From the NCBI GenBank assembly GCA_949825045.1, contig OX463824.1, positions 25,776,501 through 25,840,500 of the forward strand: DNA of 64,000 nucleotides. Reading direction: 5' to 3'. The translations under genes and the position numbers were made by a program. The stretch comes from Argyresthia goedartella. Its lineage: Eukaryota > Arthropoda > Insecta > Lepidoptera > Argyresthiidae. Shown here in pieces: positions 1 through 12,400 of this stretch. A model generated the notes under the pieces. The model was not told where the DNA came from. It saw only the letters and a list, made by a program, of their open reading frames with translations, and made no database searches. Positions within the stretch are counted from its first letter, which is position 1. Each line of letters begins with the position of its first letter.

Positions 1-104
1 GGGCTGCCACTTTTAGCCCATATGCAATGCATGGTGAAATGAAAATTTTATATATTAAGCAAGCTATTTTCCAGTCCATGTTAGTCTTATTTAAAAGTGT
101 ATTA

Positions 105-295
105 AGGCATAGTGCATAGTGCTTGTTGACATATTTTCCTTCTGGTGTCTCTCCTGCGATGTACTGCAGTAATATGAGAGCCGAGATATTTTATTTCCGT
201 CACCAGTCGAATTGGAACTCTATAGGAACTTGGAGTAGCAGGACTAGGACCCAGCCGCAGCCAACGCGTCCGCCGCCGGATCCGCCACCGCAATT
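105..295 (-). mobile_element. Possible LINE fragment
   Basis: The minus-strand frame includes VTEIKYLGSHITA, resembling the KYLG motif that follows the RT domain in many LINEs. Nothing else supports it. Confidence 0.3.
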
Positions 296-300
296 GTGCA

Positions 301-2495
301 GATTCTTAATGTAGTTGATGAGTGTTTCTTCAGAATCAGCGATTGCAAGATTTATGTTCTGTTAATAGTTTTCTTCTACATATTTCTCCAGGACCTTACG
401 AATGTGAGTGTCGTAAAGGATTAATTGACATGGGTGATTGGTTTGGTTAGCAATTGCATGGAATATGCAGTTGTCGTCTCTCGGCATTGGCTAACTCTTT
501 ATTAATCTGTGGCATTGGTGAGGCTTCCATTTTGGTATCTTCTTGAGTTGTTGCTGTGGGAAAGCAACCAGTTACTAGAGAGAGTTATATGAAATGCCTC
601 TGTATTATTAAGCGTATGGATTGCGATCGTCAAAGGTTCGTCTCCGATTCTTTGTAATTGTTCGTCATTGGTCATCCTTTTCTAATTGCCTGTTTTCTGC
701 TAGATGATGAAACGATCCCTTTGTGATGTGCATCTGTTGTTTTTTTTCGCTATTTCTCAAAATATGCATTTTCGGAATAGACGAGCTTGCAAGACGGGCC
801 CTTCGGACCGGATGGTGTTAAATAGTTTAGTTTTTTATTGGGGATTGGTAGGTGCCTGACTCGTTTTATTCGATTTAATGTTTTTGTGTTTACGCATATT
901 TATCTCCTACCTACTTGCACAGGATCATGCCTTTTAGAGTTGGCGTATTAATTTGAAGCGATAGTATTATCAGCTTATGTTATGAAATGATATTCGTCAA
1001 CGACTGTATCAAAATACTAATCACATGGCTTCATTAGGCCCTAAACATAATACTACGATGTAAAAAAGTATCATCCAAAACTCGAAAACTGGGTTCTTTT
1101 TATTCACTGCAAGGTGTTTAGCAAAAATATTAAATGTACGATTTAAACAAAGTGAGATGATCTGTGGAACTATTCCATAAGAATCAAAGGTTCCGCGACA
1201 GTCTGTGCCACACCACCTCATCCTGGAAAGATGGGTTACTCGCATTATTCCAGTTATTTATATTCCACAATCTGCATTCAACGCCAAGCTCTCGACCGCT
1301 GGTGACTACCTACCTGCATCTATTGTTTAGCGCGGGCGGGTCTAACCGATTTTGTTGTGGACTTTTGAGATTTAAATAGAAATAACGTGACTCGACTCGC
1401 TCTAGATCTGAATTGAAATCACTTGCAAGGCTTCATACACTGTAAAGTTAACTCAATTACATCACCAATTACTATAAAAATTAAATATCATGTTTGCAGC
1501 TTCAATGTAAAATCAGATTGTAGGTATAAATGTTCTCGATAAAATAGTAGGTATAACAGACACAATACATCTAGTGTAGATAGGTTGTTAGAATATGACT
1601 TATCGTCGGCGTCCACCACAGGCCTACATCGCCGTTTTGACGACTGTCTTGTCTCCCTCTCGCCTAACTTAAACTATCCATCTTGCGGAACGTGCATTCG
1701 TAGTGCTTTAATGATGTGTTAATTTAATAATGAAACGGTCTCACAAGAATCGGCGCCAAAATCTCATCATGTTCCTCTCGAAGCATGCTGCCCTTGCCTC
1801 CATGGCCCTCTGTCTACAGGGTCAGGGCATCCACTTCTTCAGAGACTTCTAACTTTGCACATATCACAAAATAATACACACACTCATAAACACATAACTA
1901 CTTTGTTTCAAGTAAAAGCACAGAGTGTAAGTGTAAATCGTAAATTCAGGAATAACTTCACATCAGCAAATCAACCGCCGCGATGGGTCATTTTGAAAAA
2001 AAAGGTACCATTGTCCTTCGGAGAACCCGGAGCACGTCCGCCCGTGTCCGCGTCTCCAAGGCAACCGCAGTTAGGTATGCGGCACACATATAGAAATAGA
2101 TAGATTTTAAACTTGATTTTACTTTACAAGGAAATAATTTTCCTCTAAAAGTGTAGGCGTGATATCAAAAAAAATAAAACTTATATTTTTGCTCGTGTCC
2201 CGCTTCTGAAATATTATAAAATAAGACACCACGAAAATAGTTCACTTATATATTTTACACTGGGTATTAACTTTCGACACATACTGGCTGATAGGCTAAC
2301 TGTATATTGTCCACAAGAATATTTATCATAGCACAAATGGACATAGGTTCCCCCTAGCAAGTTCTCACAGTTAACGCTCGAACCAGACTGTATCTTATTA
2401 TGTCTGTGCAGACTGCGCTCCTCTTTTTTTTTGTTGGAGGGGAAAAAAATGGAATTACCTATGCCCAGGAGTCTGACCTCCCTGCTATGTTCGGG
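301..2495. other. No gene recognised
   Basis: AT-rich DNA downstream of the transporter gene. Short open frames here lack motifs or splice support. I see no gene, and no repeat that I can match elsewhere in the window. Confidence 0.4.
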
Positions 2496-2499
2496 TTTT

Positions 2500-2990
2500 T
2501 TTATTTATTTATTTATTTATTTATTCAGGGGTTACAAACAGAACAAGTTACATTACAAAAACAAACAGAGGATAAATATACAGTTAATTAAAATCTAACT
2601 TATCCCTTAGGGTATCCCACTTATGGCTTGAATGATTTGGGAAGGATTAGCTCCGAATGAGCAACAACTAAAGTACTTAGGTGCTAAGAATATACATTTT
2701 TACTAAAATTAAAAACCACAATATGAGAGAAAAATGTGCATTGTTTACAATTAGGGTACATCTATTGCACAAACGTGCATGAAATTACCACACCACAGTC
2801 AAGGATTATTATCCTCGAGTTTTTTGAACAACAGCTTGCGTATGGAGTGCTTAAACCGATTGACAGATGAATCAAACAAGTCGACCTCTGCAAAGTTTTT
2901 GTCGTGGTCTGCACAGAGTCGACCTATTGGCGCCCTTTTATCAGCATTGGTGCGAGCGGCTTTCACATGGGGTCCCGACATATTGAGCGG
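2500..2990 (-). mobile_element. LINE-like 3' end with (AAAT)n tail
   Basis: The minus strand ends in a run of AAATAAAT at 2497-2525. The preceding 100 bp (ATAAGTGGGATACCCTAAGG...) is homologous to 42725-42835 on the plus strand. A possible C-terminal coding remnant (DLFDSSVNRFKHSIRKLLF) lies at 2800-2890. Confidence 0.45.
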
Positions 2991-3534
2991 GCATCAGCTC
3001 GAGTGGTATACGGACTACAAACAACCCCTTTTTTACAGTTATCTGTCTAAGATTTTACTGAGAGCCATGGCCTCGGTATATGCTGAAGGCTTTCTTCCTG
3101 CAATTTGCCCTTTTGGGCGATCTATATGTGTATATGATAATATGGGAGGAGTTTGCCTGCTTACCCGACTTAACGAGCGGACATCAGCTTATAGTCAGAG
3201 GGCATGATAGCGGCATGTTAGGGGGGCAGATAGCCCCCGCTACTACCAGAATGCGCTCCGTCCTACAAGACGGCCATTTATATTAGCTCACGATGACATT
3301 TCGATGCGGGGTTGCCAAACAAAATAAGACATTAGATAAAGAAAAATTCACCAGAATAAATACTTTTCTTAATATAAAGCACAAAAATTACTATTTTTTT
3401 AAATAAAAAAATCGTGACAGGAGAGGTAGAATAGGCGCATCCATTCTTAGATAAAGAAAACGAATAGTTATTTAAAATTTGACTATTTTGGGTAAGAGAA
3501 CGAGGTTTATATTGAACAGTCTTTTTGTACGATC

Positions 3535-4590
3535 TTGTGGGAATAAATAAATAAATAAATAAAATAAAAGTTGTTTTATTACATAGAAACTGTTAACATA
3601 GCATATAACAAGATGGGAAGGGGCTGAGAATATGGCTGATGGTGGCAGATGGGGCTGAGAGGTATGAATAATGGAAGATTTGGCTAAGCTTTTGTAGGCT
3701 TTAGGAATAGTTTGGTTGGCTTCTGCGTAAGATATGTTACGATCAACCATTTGTGTTTTGAAATTGGACTGTCTCTGCAACTCAGGGCAGGATTTTCGTG
3801 TGGCAAAGTGGTTACCAGAGCATTGTGCACAAATTGCATCTGCTTCAGTAATGACGCATGAGTCTCCAGAATGATTATTGGCACATTTAACACTTTGCCA
3901 GCCGTTCATAGCACGCCGTTTCTGGTTCGCCGGCGTTTTTTGCAGATATTGTAAAGTTTATAAAAAAAAAACTATTTGTATTACATTCATATTTTTTATT
4001 TTATTTATACGCCGGTTTTATTTCGTTTTAGGATAAAAATAAAAAACATATTAAAATTATTTGTTTTTATTTGAAAATGTCTTTACAAATAGGGCCCAAA
4101 AGTGAAAAAAAAAACTCTTACATGAACATTTCGATGAACATTTCCTTTTTTAGTCGCGTGCGCGTCTAAAATCATTTGCCCCTCCTACACCCCGCACCCC
4201 ACGTCGGTGAATGATACATGTATGAAACGATATGAAAAACAGTGCCGTACTGAGTACATGATCAGCGTCCTGAGATGACAGCGTCACACGGTACCAGGTA
4301 CGTGATCGGCTGTCAAAGTGTTAAAGCACGTGGGGTTGGACCAGCAATGAGTATTAGCATGGCCAAATCGGCAACAGTTGTAACATTAAACCGTTGGATA
4401 GACATATTGTTCTACTTTTAATGCAAAGAAAACTTTCTCTGGTAGTTTTTGTCCATCAAAGGTGAGAATTACAGTTTAAGTGGGAATCCACTCTGGCTTA
4501 CCGTCACTGCTGGTGGTTGTCCTGGAAAACATTTGGGTTTTGTTTGTACTACCACCGCAATTTTAACGGCACCTCATTTGACACCTTATT
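3535..4590 (-). mobile_element. LINE ORF1 (gag-like) relic, interrupted by a piggyBac-type MITE
   Basis: On the minus strand a zinc-knuckle region (CYNCCRFGHANTHC) at about 4400-4340 leads into the host side of a TTAA site. It resumes at 3886 with KCANNHSGDSC and ICAQCSGNHFATRKSCPEL. Ignoring the inserted 430 bp plus one TTAA, the frame is continuous. An in-frame stop lies upstream (about 4480), so the copy is dead. An (AAAT)n stretch at 3543-3566 marks another LINE tail. Confidence 0.75.
3891..4320. mobile_element. piggyBac-type MITE (430 bp) with TTAA target duplication
   Basis: The ends are CACTTTGCCAGCCG... and its near-complement ...CGGCTGTCAAAGTG, about 18 bp with one or two mismatches. 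TTAA flanks both sides (3887-3890 and 4321-4324). TTAA specificity plus a CACTTTG-like end is typical of the piggyBac superfamily. No transposase is encoded. Confidence 0.82.
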
Positions 4591-4674
4591 ATAGTTACTA
4601 TCTATGAATAAAAATAATTAAGATAAGTAACTTTCTGGATAGCTACCACCTACTTATTGTTTTTTTCTTATATT

Positions 4675-4705
4675 TTTTTTTATTATTTATTTATTTATTT
4701 ACACA
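4675..4705. repeat. (ATTT)n microsatellite, probable LINE tail
   Basis: TTTTATTATTTATTTATTTATTTA. With 2497-2525 and 3543-3566 this is the third such tail within 2.2 kb, suggesting stacked LINE 3' ends. Confidence 0.6.
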
Positions 4706-5135
4706 AAATTTTACATAGTTAAGCATTATGGGAACACCACTTAAACCACTGGGGTTTGTGTGTGGTGTGATCTACTCATTAATTATCGTATTTAAGTAAG
4801 CAATAGCATTATTTTAAATATTCAATTACATCATTAATAAATCAATTACATAATATTCAATAGTATTCATGACATTCAAAAACATAATTTTAAAATTCAA
4901 TATCATTAGTAGGTATGTACCTATATACACTATATACCTATGTCCGATTTCTCAAGAACTATTTCGTCTTTCTAGTTTTTCTGTACAGTGTGATAAATAA
5001 ATGCCTATTGTTTCAATAGTATTTTTACACTCAAAGCTATCAGCAACTACATCTCAGTACGTCAAATATTTGGAAAATCTCATACAAAAAATGCAAACTT
5101 TAAAAAGTTAACTACTTCCATAGCGGCACCTAAAG

Positions 5136-6720
5136 GTGCATGAATTATATGTCGTCGTGTTAAGGATGCAAGGCACAATAGCTCATGTGAGCCCATCAGT
5201 TTCAATCATTTCCGAAAAATGTACTGTAGTGTTTTCTACCATACAAAAAAAAACACCTACTCCTCCTTGGTGGGATCACGAATGCACTGAGGCTGTTCGA
5301 GCGCGTAAAGAAGCGGAACATGTATGCAACGGAGAGCTTACCCTAGCCAACTTGGATGAATACCGTAGGATCGCAGCGTCAACGAGTCGTCTCTTTAGAA
5401 AAAAGAAGAGCCCTATGCCTCGCGAAGTAACTGACAGTTTCTTTCAAAAAATTGACCCAGCCCATGTACCCTCCGAAGACGTAACTTCCTCCTCTCCTAC
5501 CTACCAACCTATTCAACCACCCTCTCAACGCTCCATTAAATTTGGATGAACTGAAACTGGTCCTCATTCATGGGAATGAATCAGCTCCGGGTCTTGATGG
5601 ATTTCCCTACTCCTTCTTCTCATGTTCTGGACCTAAGTGTCAACAATATCTCCGTAACCTTTTAAACTATTGCTTTGTTAATGGCTTCATTCCCGCATCC
5701 TGGAAGATTCAGATCATCATCTCTATTCTGAAGCCGGGCAAAGATTCAGACGTAAACGGATTCCGACCAATTGCTCTATCGGTGGTCCTTTCTAAATTAT
5801 TAGAACATCTTGTAAATCTGAGACTAGAACGGTTCACCGGAAAGGGGGATATTCTTCCAAAATCTCAGTTTGGTTTCAGAAAGAACATTGTAACTATGGA
5901 CAGCGTGGGATGCCTTTTCTCAGATATTCGACTTTCTTTCCCTTAAAGCGACTCCGTTGTAACTGCTTTCCTGGACATTTCAGTCGCATATGACACTGTA
6001 CTTCTTCCTATCCTCAGGCATAAAATGCTTCAGCTGATGATACCCGTGAAGATAGTTCAATGTGTGTGGCAACCTCCCGATCCGTGGTCCTAACGATACC
6101 AGCCGAAGACTTTGAGCCAAGATCAGTATTTTAGAAACTCCCTCAAGGTTTGGTGTTCCCAGATTCTGTACAATTTTTATACGTCTGATCTGGAAAAATC
6201 TCTAAATCTAAACTATAAAATACTTAAATATGCCGATGATTGGGCACTCTATGTTTCAGAAATATCGATAACGGACGCTGCCTATTCTCTTAATTGTTCC
6301 CTAAGCTCGTTAAATCAATGTCTTATATTTCTCGGCCTAATCCCTTCCCCTCTAAAAGCTCCGTAGATAATGGTCCTCTCCCGAAAGCAAAACATTCCCC
6401 CCTTCCAACATAGACGACTCCCCCCATTCCAGTTAGACACGGTTTAATTCTTGGGTGTAGTTTTGGACCCAAAACTTTCAGGTGCTCGCCATCTTAACTA
6501 TCTTGTAGCCAGGTGTGAGCGTTCCGTTCCATCCTTAAGGCCTTGGCTGGGGTTTGGTGGGGTGCTCACCCTTATTCTCTTAAACTAGTATATAACGCTC
6601 TGATTCGCAGCGTATTGGACTATAGAACCAGCCAATAAATGTGCCTTGGCTAAATTAGATAAAATTCAGTCACAATGCCTCCGGATTATTACTGGTTGCA
6701 TGAAGTCCTCCTCAGTTAAC
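5136..6720 (+). mobile_element. Decayed LINE reverse-transcriptase relic (plus strand)
   Basis: Frames switch several times. PTPPWWDHECTEAVRARKEAE is a post-endonuclease linker. SAPGLDGFPYSFF, WKIQIIISILKPGKDSD and GFRPIALSVVLSKLLE are RT blocks 0-2, FGFRKN follows, then TAFLDISVAYDTV (block 3), KYADDWALYVS (block 5) and FLGVVLDPKLSG (thumb). The order matches a single LINE ORF2 with frameshifts near 5545, 5945 and 6100. Confidence 0.75.
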
Positions 6721-6744
6721 GCCCTACAAGTGGAGTGCTGTGAC

Positions 6745-7140
6745 TCCTTAGCGTAAAGACGACAAAACTGGAACGGACCCAGAGTAGATCCCTGTGGGAC
6801 TCCCATCTTCATCTGAGAACCCGACGATTTTGTCCTATTAATGTCAGCTTTTTGAACCCTCCCTTCTAAATACTATTATACTATACTAAATGCTATTGCG
6901 TTTTTTGCCGTAGTGTTTTAGCTTTAAGAGCATGTTTCATGGTCTACACAGTCAAATGCCTTGGACAGGTCACAAAAAACACCTATAGTGTCCCTACGAT
7001 CTTCCCACGCATTAAAAATATGTTTAACTAACATGACTCCAACATCTGTTGTCGACCGCCCTTTTGTAAATCCAAACTGCTGGCTATGGAGAATTTGATG
7101 CACATTGAAGAAAGTCCAATAAATCTAGAAACGTGTTTCA
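6745..7140 (-). mobile_element. LINE RT fragment on the opposite strand
   Basis: Minus-strand translation from about 7085 gives FGFTKGRSTTDVG, then FCDLSKAFDCVDHE, and near 6815 GVPQGSTLGP. These are RT blocks 2a-4 of a CR1/Jockey-type LINE. It abuts the plus-strand relic head to head. Confidence 0.7.
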
Positions 7141-7689
7141 AGCTGATCCTATTTCATTAAGCACATTTGACAATATCAGAATTGTATATTTCCAGCAGTA
7201 GTATATTAAAATGACAGCATTTGACTATGACGTCACATGCTAGTATTTCATAGAACTCGTGAACAACATTACCGTTTTGACAGTTCCAAAAAAGTATCTA
7301 TTTTGACTAGCAGTCAAATACCGTATTAATTGAAAATCATCCTTTATTTAAACTGTAACTTTATTAAAAGTTATAAAATAAAATAAAATAATTTCCTCTA
7401 GTACTATATTTACACTTATTATAGACAATACCTAATCATTATGTAATACATATTTAGTTCTGTACCATCAGATATATCACTTCACATTACTCAGCTCGAT
7501 GACTTTATGATCAAATATTTAAGGGTAAATTTGCGATACTATGTAGTACCACCGGCTCCAACCTAATGTAGAACATTACAGCTAAGGTATACTGTAAAAA
7601 GTATTAATTTGAAAGCAGTCAAACACAAGACAAAAAAGAAAGATAAAACGTGAGTCAAGCCCTATTTAGTAGTCAACTAACTATTCTGG

Positions 7690-8155
7690 ATGCAAAAGTC
7701 GAAAGCAGAAAGTTTTATTTCGGAACTTTGTTAAGACAAGTTAGGAGAAAACGTACTAAAAGTCCCTGACCCCTCCGAGGTGAGCCCTAGGGGAAGGCAT
7801 AAATAAGATCCCGTTTCTTGTTTTTTTGATTACATCTTAAAAACGACGCGTCATAGGAATTTTCGTAGTACAGCACATTAAAATCGGATAAAATTCGCTA
7901 CAAATTTTATTCTATACACCTTTTTACCTATTCCTAATGTGAAAAAATGTGTTTTTACCTCATTATGTCATAACAAAATTTCCTATGATTCGTCGTATGC
8001 GATATATAAGCTAAAAACTACTAATACCCAAAAAACCAGACCTTCGTTTCTGCCCTAGGGCTCACTTCAGAGGGGTCAGGACTTTTAGTAATTTTGTCTC
8101 CTAACTAGTCCAAATAAAGTTCCGAAATCAAACTTCTTCTTTCGACTTATCCATC
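7690..8155. mobile_element. Foldback MITE with about 175-bp inverted repeats
   Basis: The left arm (GTCGAAAGCAGAAAGTTTTATTTCGGAACTTT... then CCCTGACCCCTCCGAGGTGAGCCCTAGGG) is complementary to the right arm ending GGACTTATCC near 8155. Arms are about 75-80% identical with a short unpaired centre. No coding capacity. Confidence 0.78.
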
Positions 8156-8274
8156 TAGACCCCTTTTTGGACACTGGTTTCCTAATCTATATTCTCCAGT
8201 CAACGATGAAGTGTTTATATCCACTCAGATGTGTCTCCATACAAGTCATTTTCATTGGTTTTTCACTCTATCAC

Positions 8275-8466
8275 ATAAACATTTACATACAGGCACATAC
8301 ATTTCTTCTGGCGCCACACTAGGATACCCTGTCGTGGGAACCAGAAACAACGAGAACAACATTTAAACATCCAAGACCTGGGGTTTTTTTTTACCCCCAG
8401 CCGGGGATCTAACCCGGGACCTCTTGCGAGGTAGGCAGAGCCACAACCGCTACGCCATAGAAGTCG
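8275..8466 (-). mobile_element. tRNA-derived SINE (second family)
   Basis: On the minus strand from 8466: TATGGCGTAGCGGTTGTGGC (A box), then GGTTAGATCCC (B box). A body follows with GGTATCCTAGTGTGG and AGAAATGTATGTGCCTG. Bodies of the same family recur at 35865-35960 and 50335-50500. Confidence 0.72.
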
Positions 8467-8470
8467 TCAA

Positions 8471-8615
8471 TTCGTCGCATTACACGTCGCTTTACGAATT
8501 ATGAGGGCCTTGCCTTGAATGCACAGTAGTAATTTTTTTAATAGATATCTGAAGACATGCGCAGTAATCCCCGCCAGTTTTGTCCAGCGCTCTTAATTCA
8601 TAAGGCAACCTATAC
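8471..8615. mobile_element. Short TIR element (130-bp family), diverged copy
   Basis: GCCTTGAATGCACAGTAGTA... then GCGCAGTAATCCCCGCCAG and CAGCGCTCTTAATTC follow the same order as the copies at 26613, 46753 and 50817. The terminal repeats are eroded. Confidence 0.65.
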
Positions 8616-8896
8616 CAATTCATGCGTTTGGAAATGAGAATCCCAAATAGGGCCCACGCCACAAAATATCCATTGGAATGTCGAAAGCATCGAGACTAGT
8701 GCTATCTCGCATTCCATCTTTAGACCACACAGCCAGTCACAGAAATTATCTTCAAATGTCTTTTTACAAGCCTTTTACAAGCCAGTACTTAATGTCTATG
8801 ACAGTTAACACGCCTTGAAGTTACGCCCATTAGCTTTTAGTGGATCTTTAAAAGGGTTCTAACATTTTTGTATGAAGTTTCAAAAAAAAACTTGAA

Positions 8897-9122
8897 ATCT
8901 GCGGCCTGAGATGAAGCCGATGTCCATCGATATAGTAAATTATTAAAACACATGTGTAATTATGAATTTCTAAAACGATATCCTTTGCAAATAAATTGTT
9001 TTTGTCGCCCTTTGAAGTCAGGTTTCTGGAAAAGTATATCGTTTTAGAAATTTATAATTACTCATTTGTTCGTTACACATAACTCTATCGATCCACACCC
9101 GTTTCATCACTGGCTGCAGAAA
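8897..9122. mobile_element. 225-bp foldback element
   Basis: TCTGCGGCCTGAGATGAAGC... at the left is complementary to ...GTTTCATCACTGGCTGCAGA at the right. The inner arms around GAATTTCTAAAACGATAT (8963-8982) pair with 9036-9056. The whole element can fold into one hairpin with a loop of about 50 nt. Confidence 0.72.
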
Positions 9123-9363
9123 TCATGATTTTTCGACGGTCAGTATGCCAAAATGTTACATGTACATGCCCTCTAAAGATAATTTCTGCCACGGGCTGAT
9201 AGAACATTAAACTTATATTTCTAAGGCTAATAAATCAGTCTGAGAAGCATAATTCGTTCTCATGCCCATTATAATCCTCATACCGCCGCGTCGGAACTAA
9301 TTTGACAGTTTACATCCTAAGCTGCCTGTGGAATCGGTCTCAATGGTGTTCTTTCGCATCGCA

Positions 9364-9431
9364 TCACTCTTGGTGGCTATCGCTGGGCGGGACACTCATC
9401 ATCATTTTCTGCACCAGGAGAGTGAATTTGT
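9364..9431 (-). CDS. SLC7A9-like: SLC7 transporter terminal coding exon 9
   Basis: Residues 479-500 and the stop (68 nt). The acceptor TTTCCAG precedes 9431; the split codon G|AC gives Asp and the exon reads KFTLLVQ, then SVPPSD, then a TGA at 9366-9364. This mirrors the short C-terminal tail (LQM..EVVPPE) of b(0,+) transporters. I found no convincing AATAAA in the few hundred bases downstream. Confidence 0.86.
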
Positions 9432-12400
9432 CTGGAAACAAACAAAGTTTTACATGCATGCACATGCTTTGCTGCTGTAGGCGAGCCAAGTATCGCCATC
9501 TCGTGCAACATAAAGATATTAAAACTAATAAAAACATTGGTGGGTAGCGAGCCCAAGTCATTCGCAGTACGCACGTATAAATAAACCGTTGGATTGACGG
9601 TGATGTTCCAAAACTCATATTCGCCGCGTTGGCTACTCGCTCGCACCATAGTTTTGGCCTTGTATATTCTAAATTGCGTGTTTTCTTTGTTCCGTCACCT
9701 ACAGCTGCTATGTCTACTAAACATGCCTGGTAACTTTACGTTCCCTTTCGGAGTTTATAGCTTTCGCATCTTGTGCTCACTAGAGTGACCGAGATGCGAG
9801 CGATCTGAGGCCTTTTCCTCTAGGCAATAACGGTTCAATGATAATGAAGCGATGCGATCATCTTTAGGTATCCATTAACTGACTTGTCTAATCCGTTTCT
9901 CTTTGGTTATTCAGAATTTGTATGATTAGATTAGCAATTACCTTAATTTCTACCTAAAAGGAATATAAGAACGCCGTATAATAAATTCCTAAAGTTGACC
10001 GTAGTCGGTCGTCGCGTCATTGTCATTGAGCCGTTATGGTGCTATCGGAATAAGGTCCATGCAATAGGGTAAGGCATCATTTGGGATATGCGTGTCTCCT
10101 AACTAGATGGTAACCACTATCAGGAATTACTGGGCGGTAGGTAACCACTATCAGTCTTATGAGGCGGTAGACAACTACTATCAGGCTTTACTAGGCGGTA
10201 GGTAACCACTATCAGGAATTACTGGGCGGTAGGTAACCACTATTAGGCTATACGAGGCGGTAGACAACTACTATCAGGCTTTACTAGGCAGTAGGTAACC
10301 ACTATCAGGAATTACTGGGCGGTAGGTAACCACTATTAGGCTATACGAGGCGGTAGACAACTACTATCAGGCTTTACTAGGCGGTAGGTAACCACTATCA
10401 GGAATTACTGGGCGGTAGGTAACCATAATCAGGCTTTACGAGACGGTAGACAACTACTATCAGGCTTTACTAGGCGGTAGGTAACCACTATCAGGAATTA
10501 CTGGGCGGTAGGTAACCACTATCTGGCTTTATTAGGCGGTAGGGAACCACTATCAGGAATTACTGGGCAGTAGGAACCCACTATCAGGCTTTACTAGGCG
10601 GTAGGGAACCACTATCAGGAATTACTGGGCGGTAGGTAACCACTATCAGGCTTTACGAGACGGTAGACAACTACTATCAGGCTTTACTAGGCGGTAGGTA
10701 ACAACTATCAGGAATTACTGGGCGGTAGGTAACCACTATCTGGCTTTATTAGGCGGTAGGGAACCACTATCAGGAATTACTGGGCGGTAGGAAACCACTA
10801 TCAGGCTTTACTAGGCCGTAGGGAACCACTATCAGGCTTTACGAGGCGGTAGACAACTACTATCAGACTTTACTAGGTGGTAGGGAACCACTATCAGGCT
10901 TTACGAGGTGGTAGACGACTACTGGGCGGTAGGGAACCTCTATCAGGCTTTACTAGGTGGTAGGGAACCACTATCAGGCTTTACGAGGTGGTAGACGACT
11001 ACTGGGCGGTAGGGAACCTCTATCAGGCTTTACTAGGCGGTTGGGAACCACTATCAGGCTTTATTAGGCGGTTGGGAACCACTATCAGGCTTTACGCCTC
11101 GGGATGTGAACCTGGGACGTCTCTTTATTTTCCCCTGATCCGACTAGCCGTAACACAAAAATACTCACCCAAAAGTTTCTTCGGGGTCTTCTTATAATAA
11201 ACAAAGATCGTGTACACAATCATGCCCATAAGTAATAACCCAATCGCAATCAGGTACATCCAAGCTTTCTTGTCGCTTATTGCTTGCAATATTGGTACTA
11301 CCGACAGGAATATAGCTACTAATAACACAAACACAGGTATCAGTGTGGGCACCCGATAATCTTTGCGAGTATCGCGTTGGGTCCTACGCAGAACCAGCAG
11401 GGCGACCATGGCCATTCCATAGAAAAACCAGAGGTACCAACTGGCAAAATCGATCAGTTCCTTTATGTCGCCGACGCATATGAAGATCGCTGTTAGGATG
11501 GCCTGGAAAGAAGATGAGTATTGAATGAATGCTGTGTGACAAAATGGGGTGGCAACAAAAATAATTTCACCTCCAAACCCTCTCATACTCCCGTCGTTGG
11601 CGGTTTTTTGTGCAGATGCCAAAAGGCCGAGGCAGCAGTACCTATGCGTTTGAGTCAGATGTATGCGAGGGCCCTATTCGAGTATAAAAGGACGCGACGA
11701 CCACGGTTATCTCATTCAGACCACCTGCCCGATTAGTGTGAGATCTATGGTTTGAACCTTTTTTTTTAATTAAGCTTGGAGCTTCACGATATTTATTCCA
11801 CAAGCCATTCTAAGCATTTCTAGCGCGGAATACAATAAAAATCATGTTGCTGAGGGGAATAAGGAATACTTAAAGTAAAGTAAAGCGTCTACAAAAGGTT
11901 GGTCAAAAAGTCTGTAACATGCAGTAGCGGCTCTATCGCTGCGATGGTAATTCGTAACCTGGACTACGCGCGACATTGCTATCTTTTCAGCAAGTTGTAC
12001 AATGCTACTGCGACGTACAGAGCGGTGATCTAGACCACTTTTTCATGCATGAGAATCAGTCTACTCTACCAGCTATCGCTGTGGCCGGAAGGATGTGACC
12101 ATGAACTAAGCTGACCTACTAAACTGCCTCACAAGTTTCCTAGCGATACAGGACTAATTTCCCGAGCTCTCCAGAAGTAACCGTGACAAGACAATCTTAG
12201 ACAGACTGGCTCATGTTGATCCAGGCTTAACACAAAAGTGTTGCGAATATGCTGACATTTTTTTTGTCTCTTTTATGAAGCATGAATTAGCCACTGTTTC
12301 GCGTTAGGACCACGTTTGGGGTGCCTACGAACCTAATGGCTTAAAAAATACCAAGGGCTGAAAACGAGGAACGGGACAGGACAACGGACTAAATTTGATC

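Noticed and set aside
2779..3207. 142-codon plus-strand ORF
   Set aside because: No motif, low-complexity hydrophobic segments, and it overlaps a minus-strand LINE-like 3' end.
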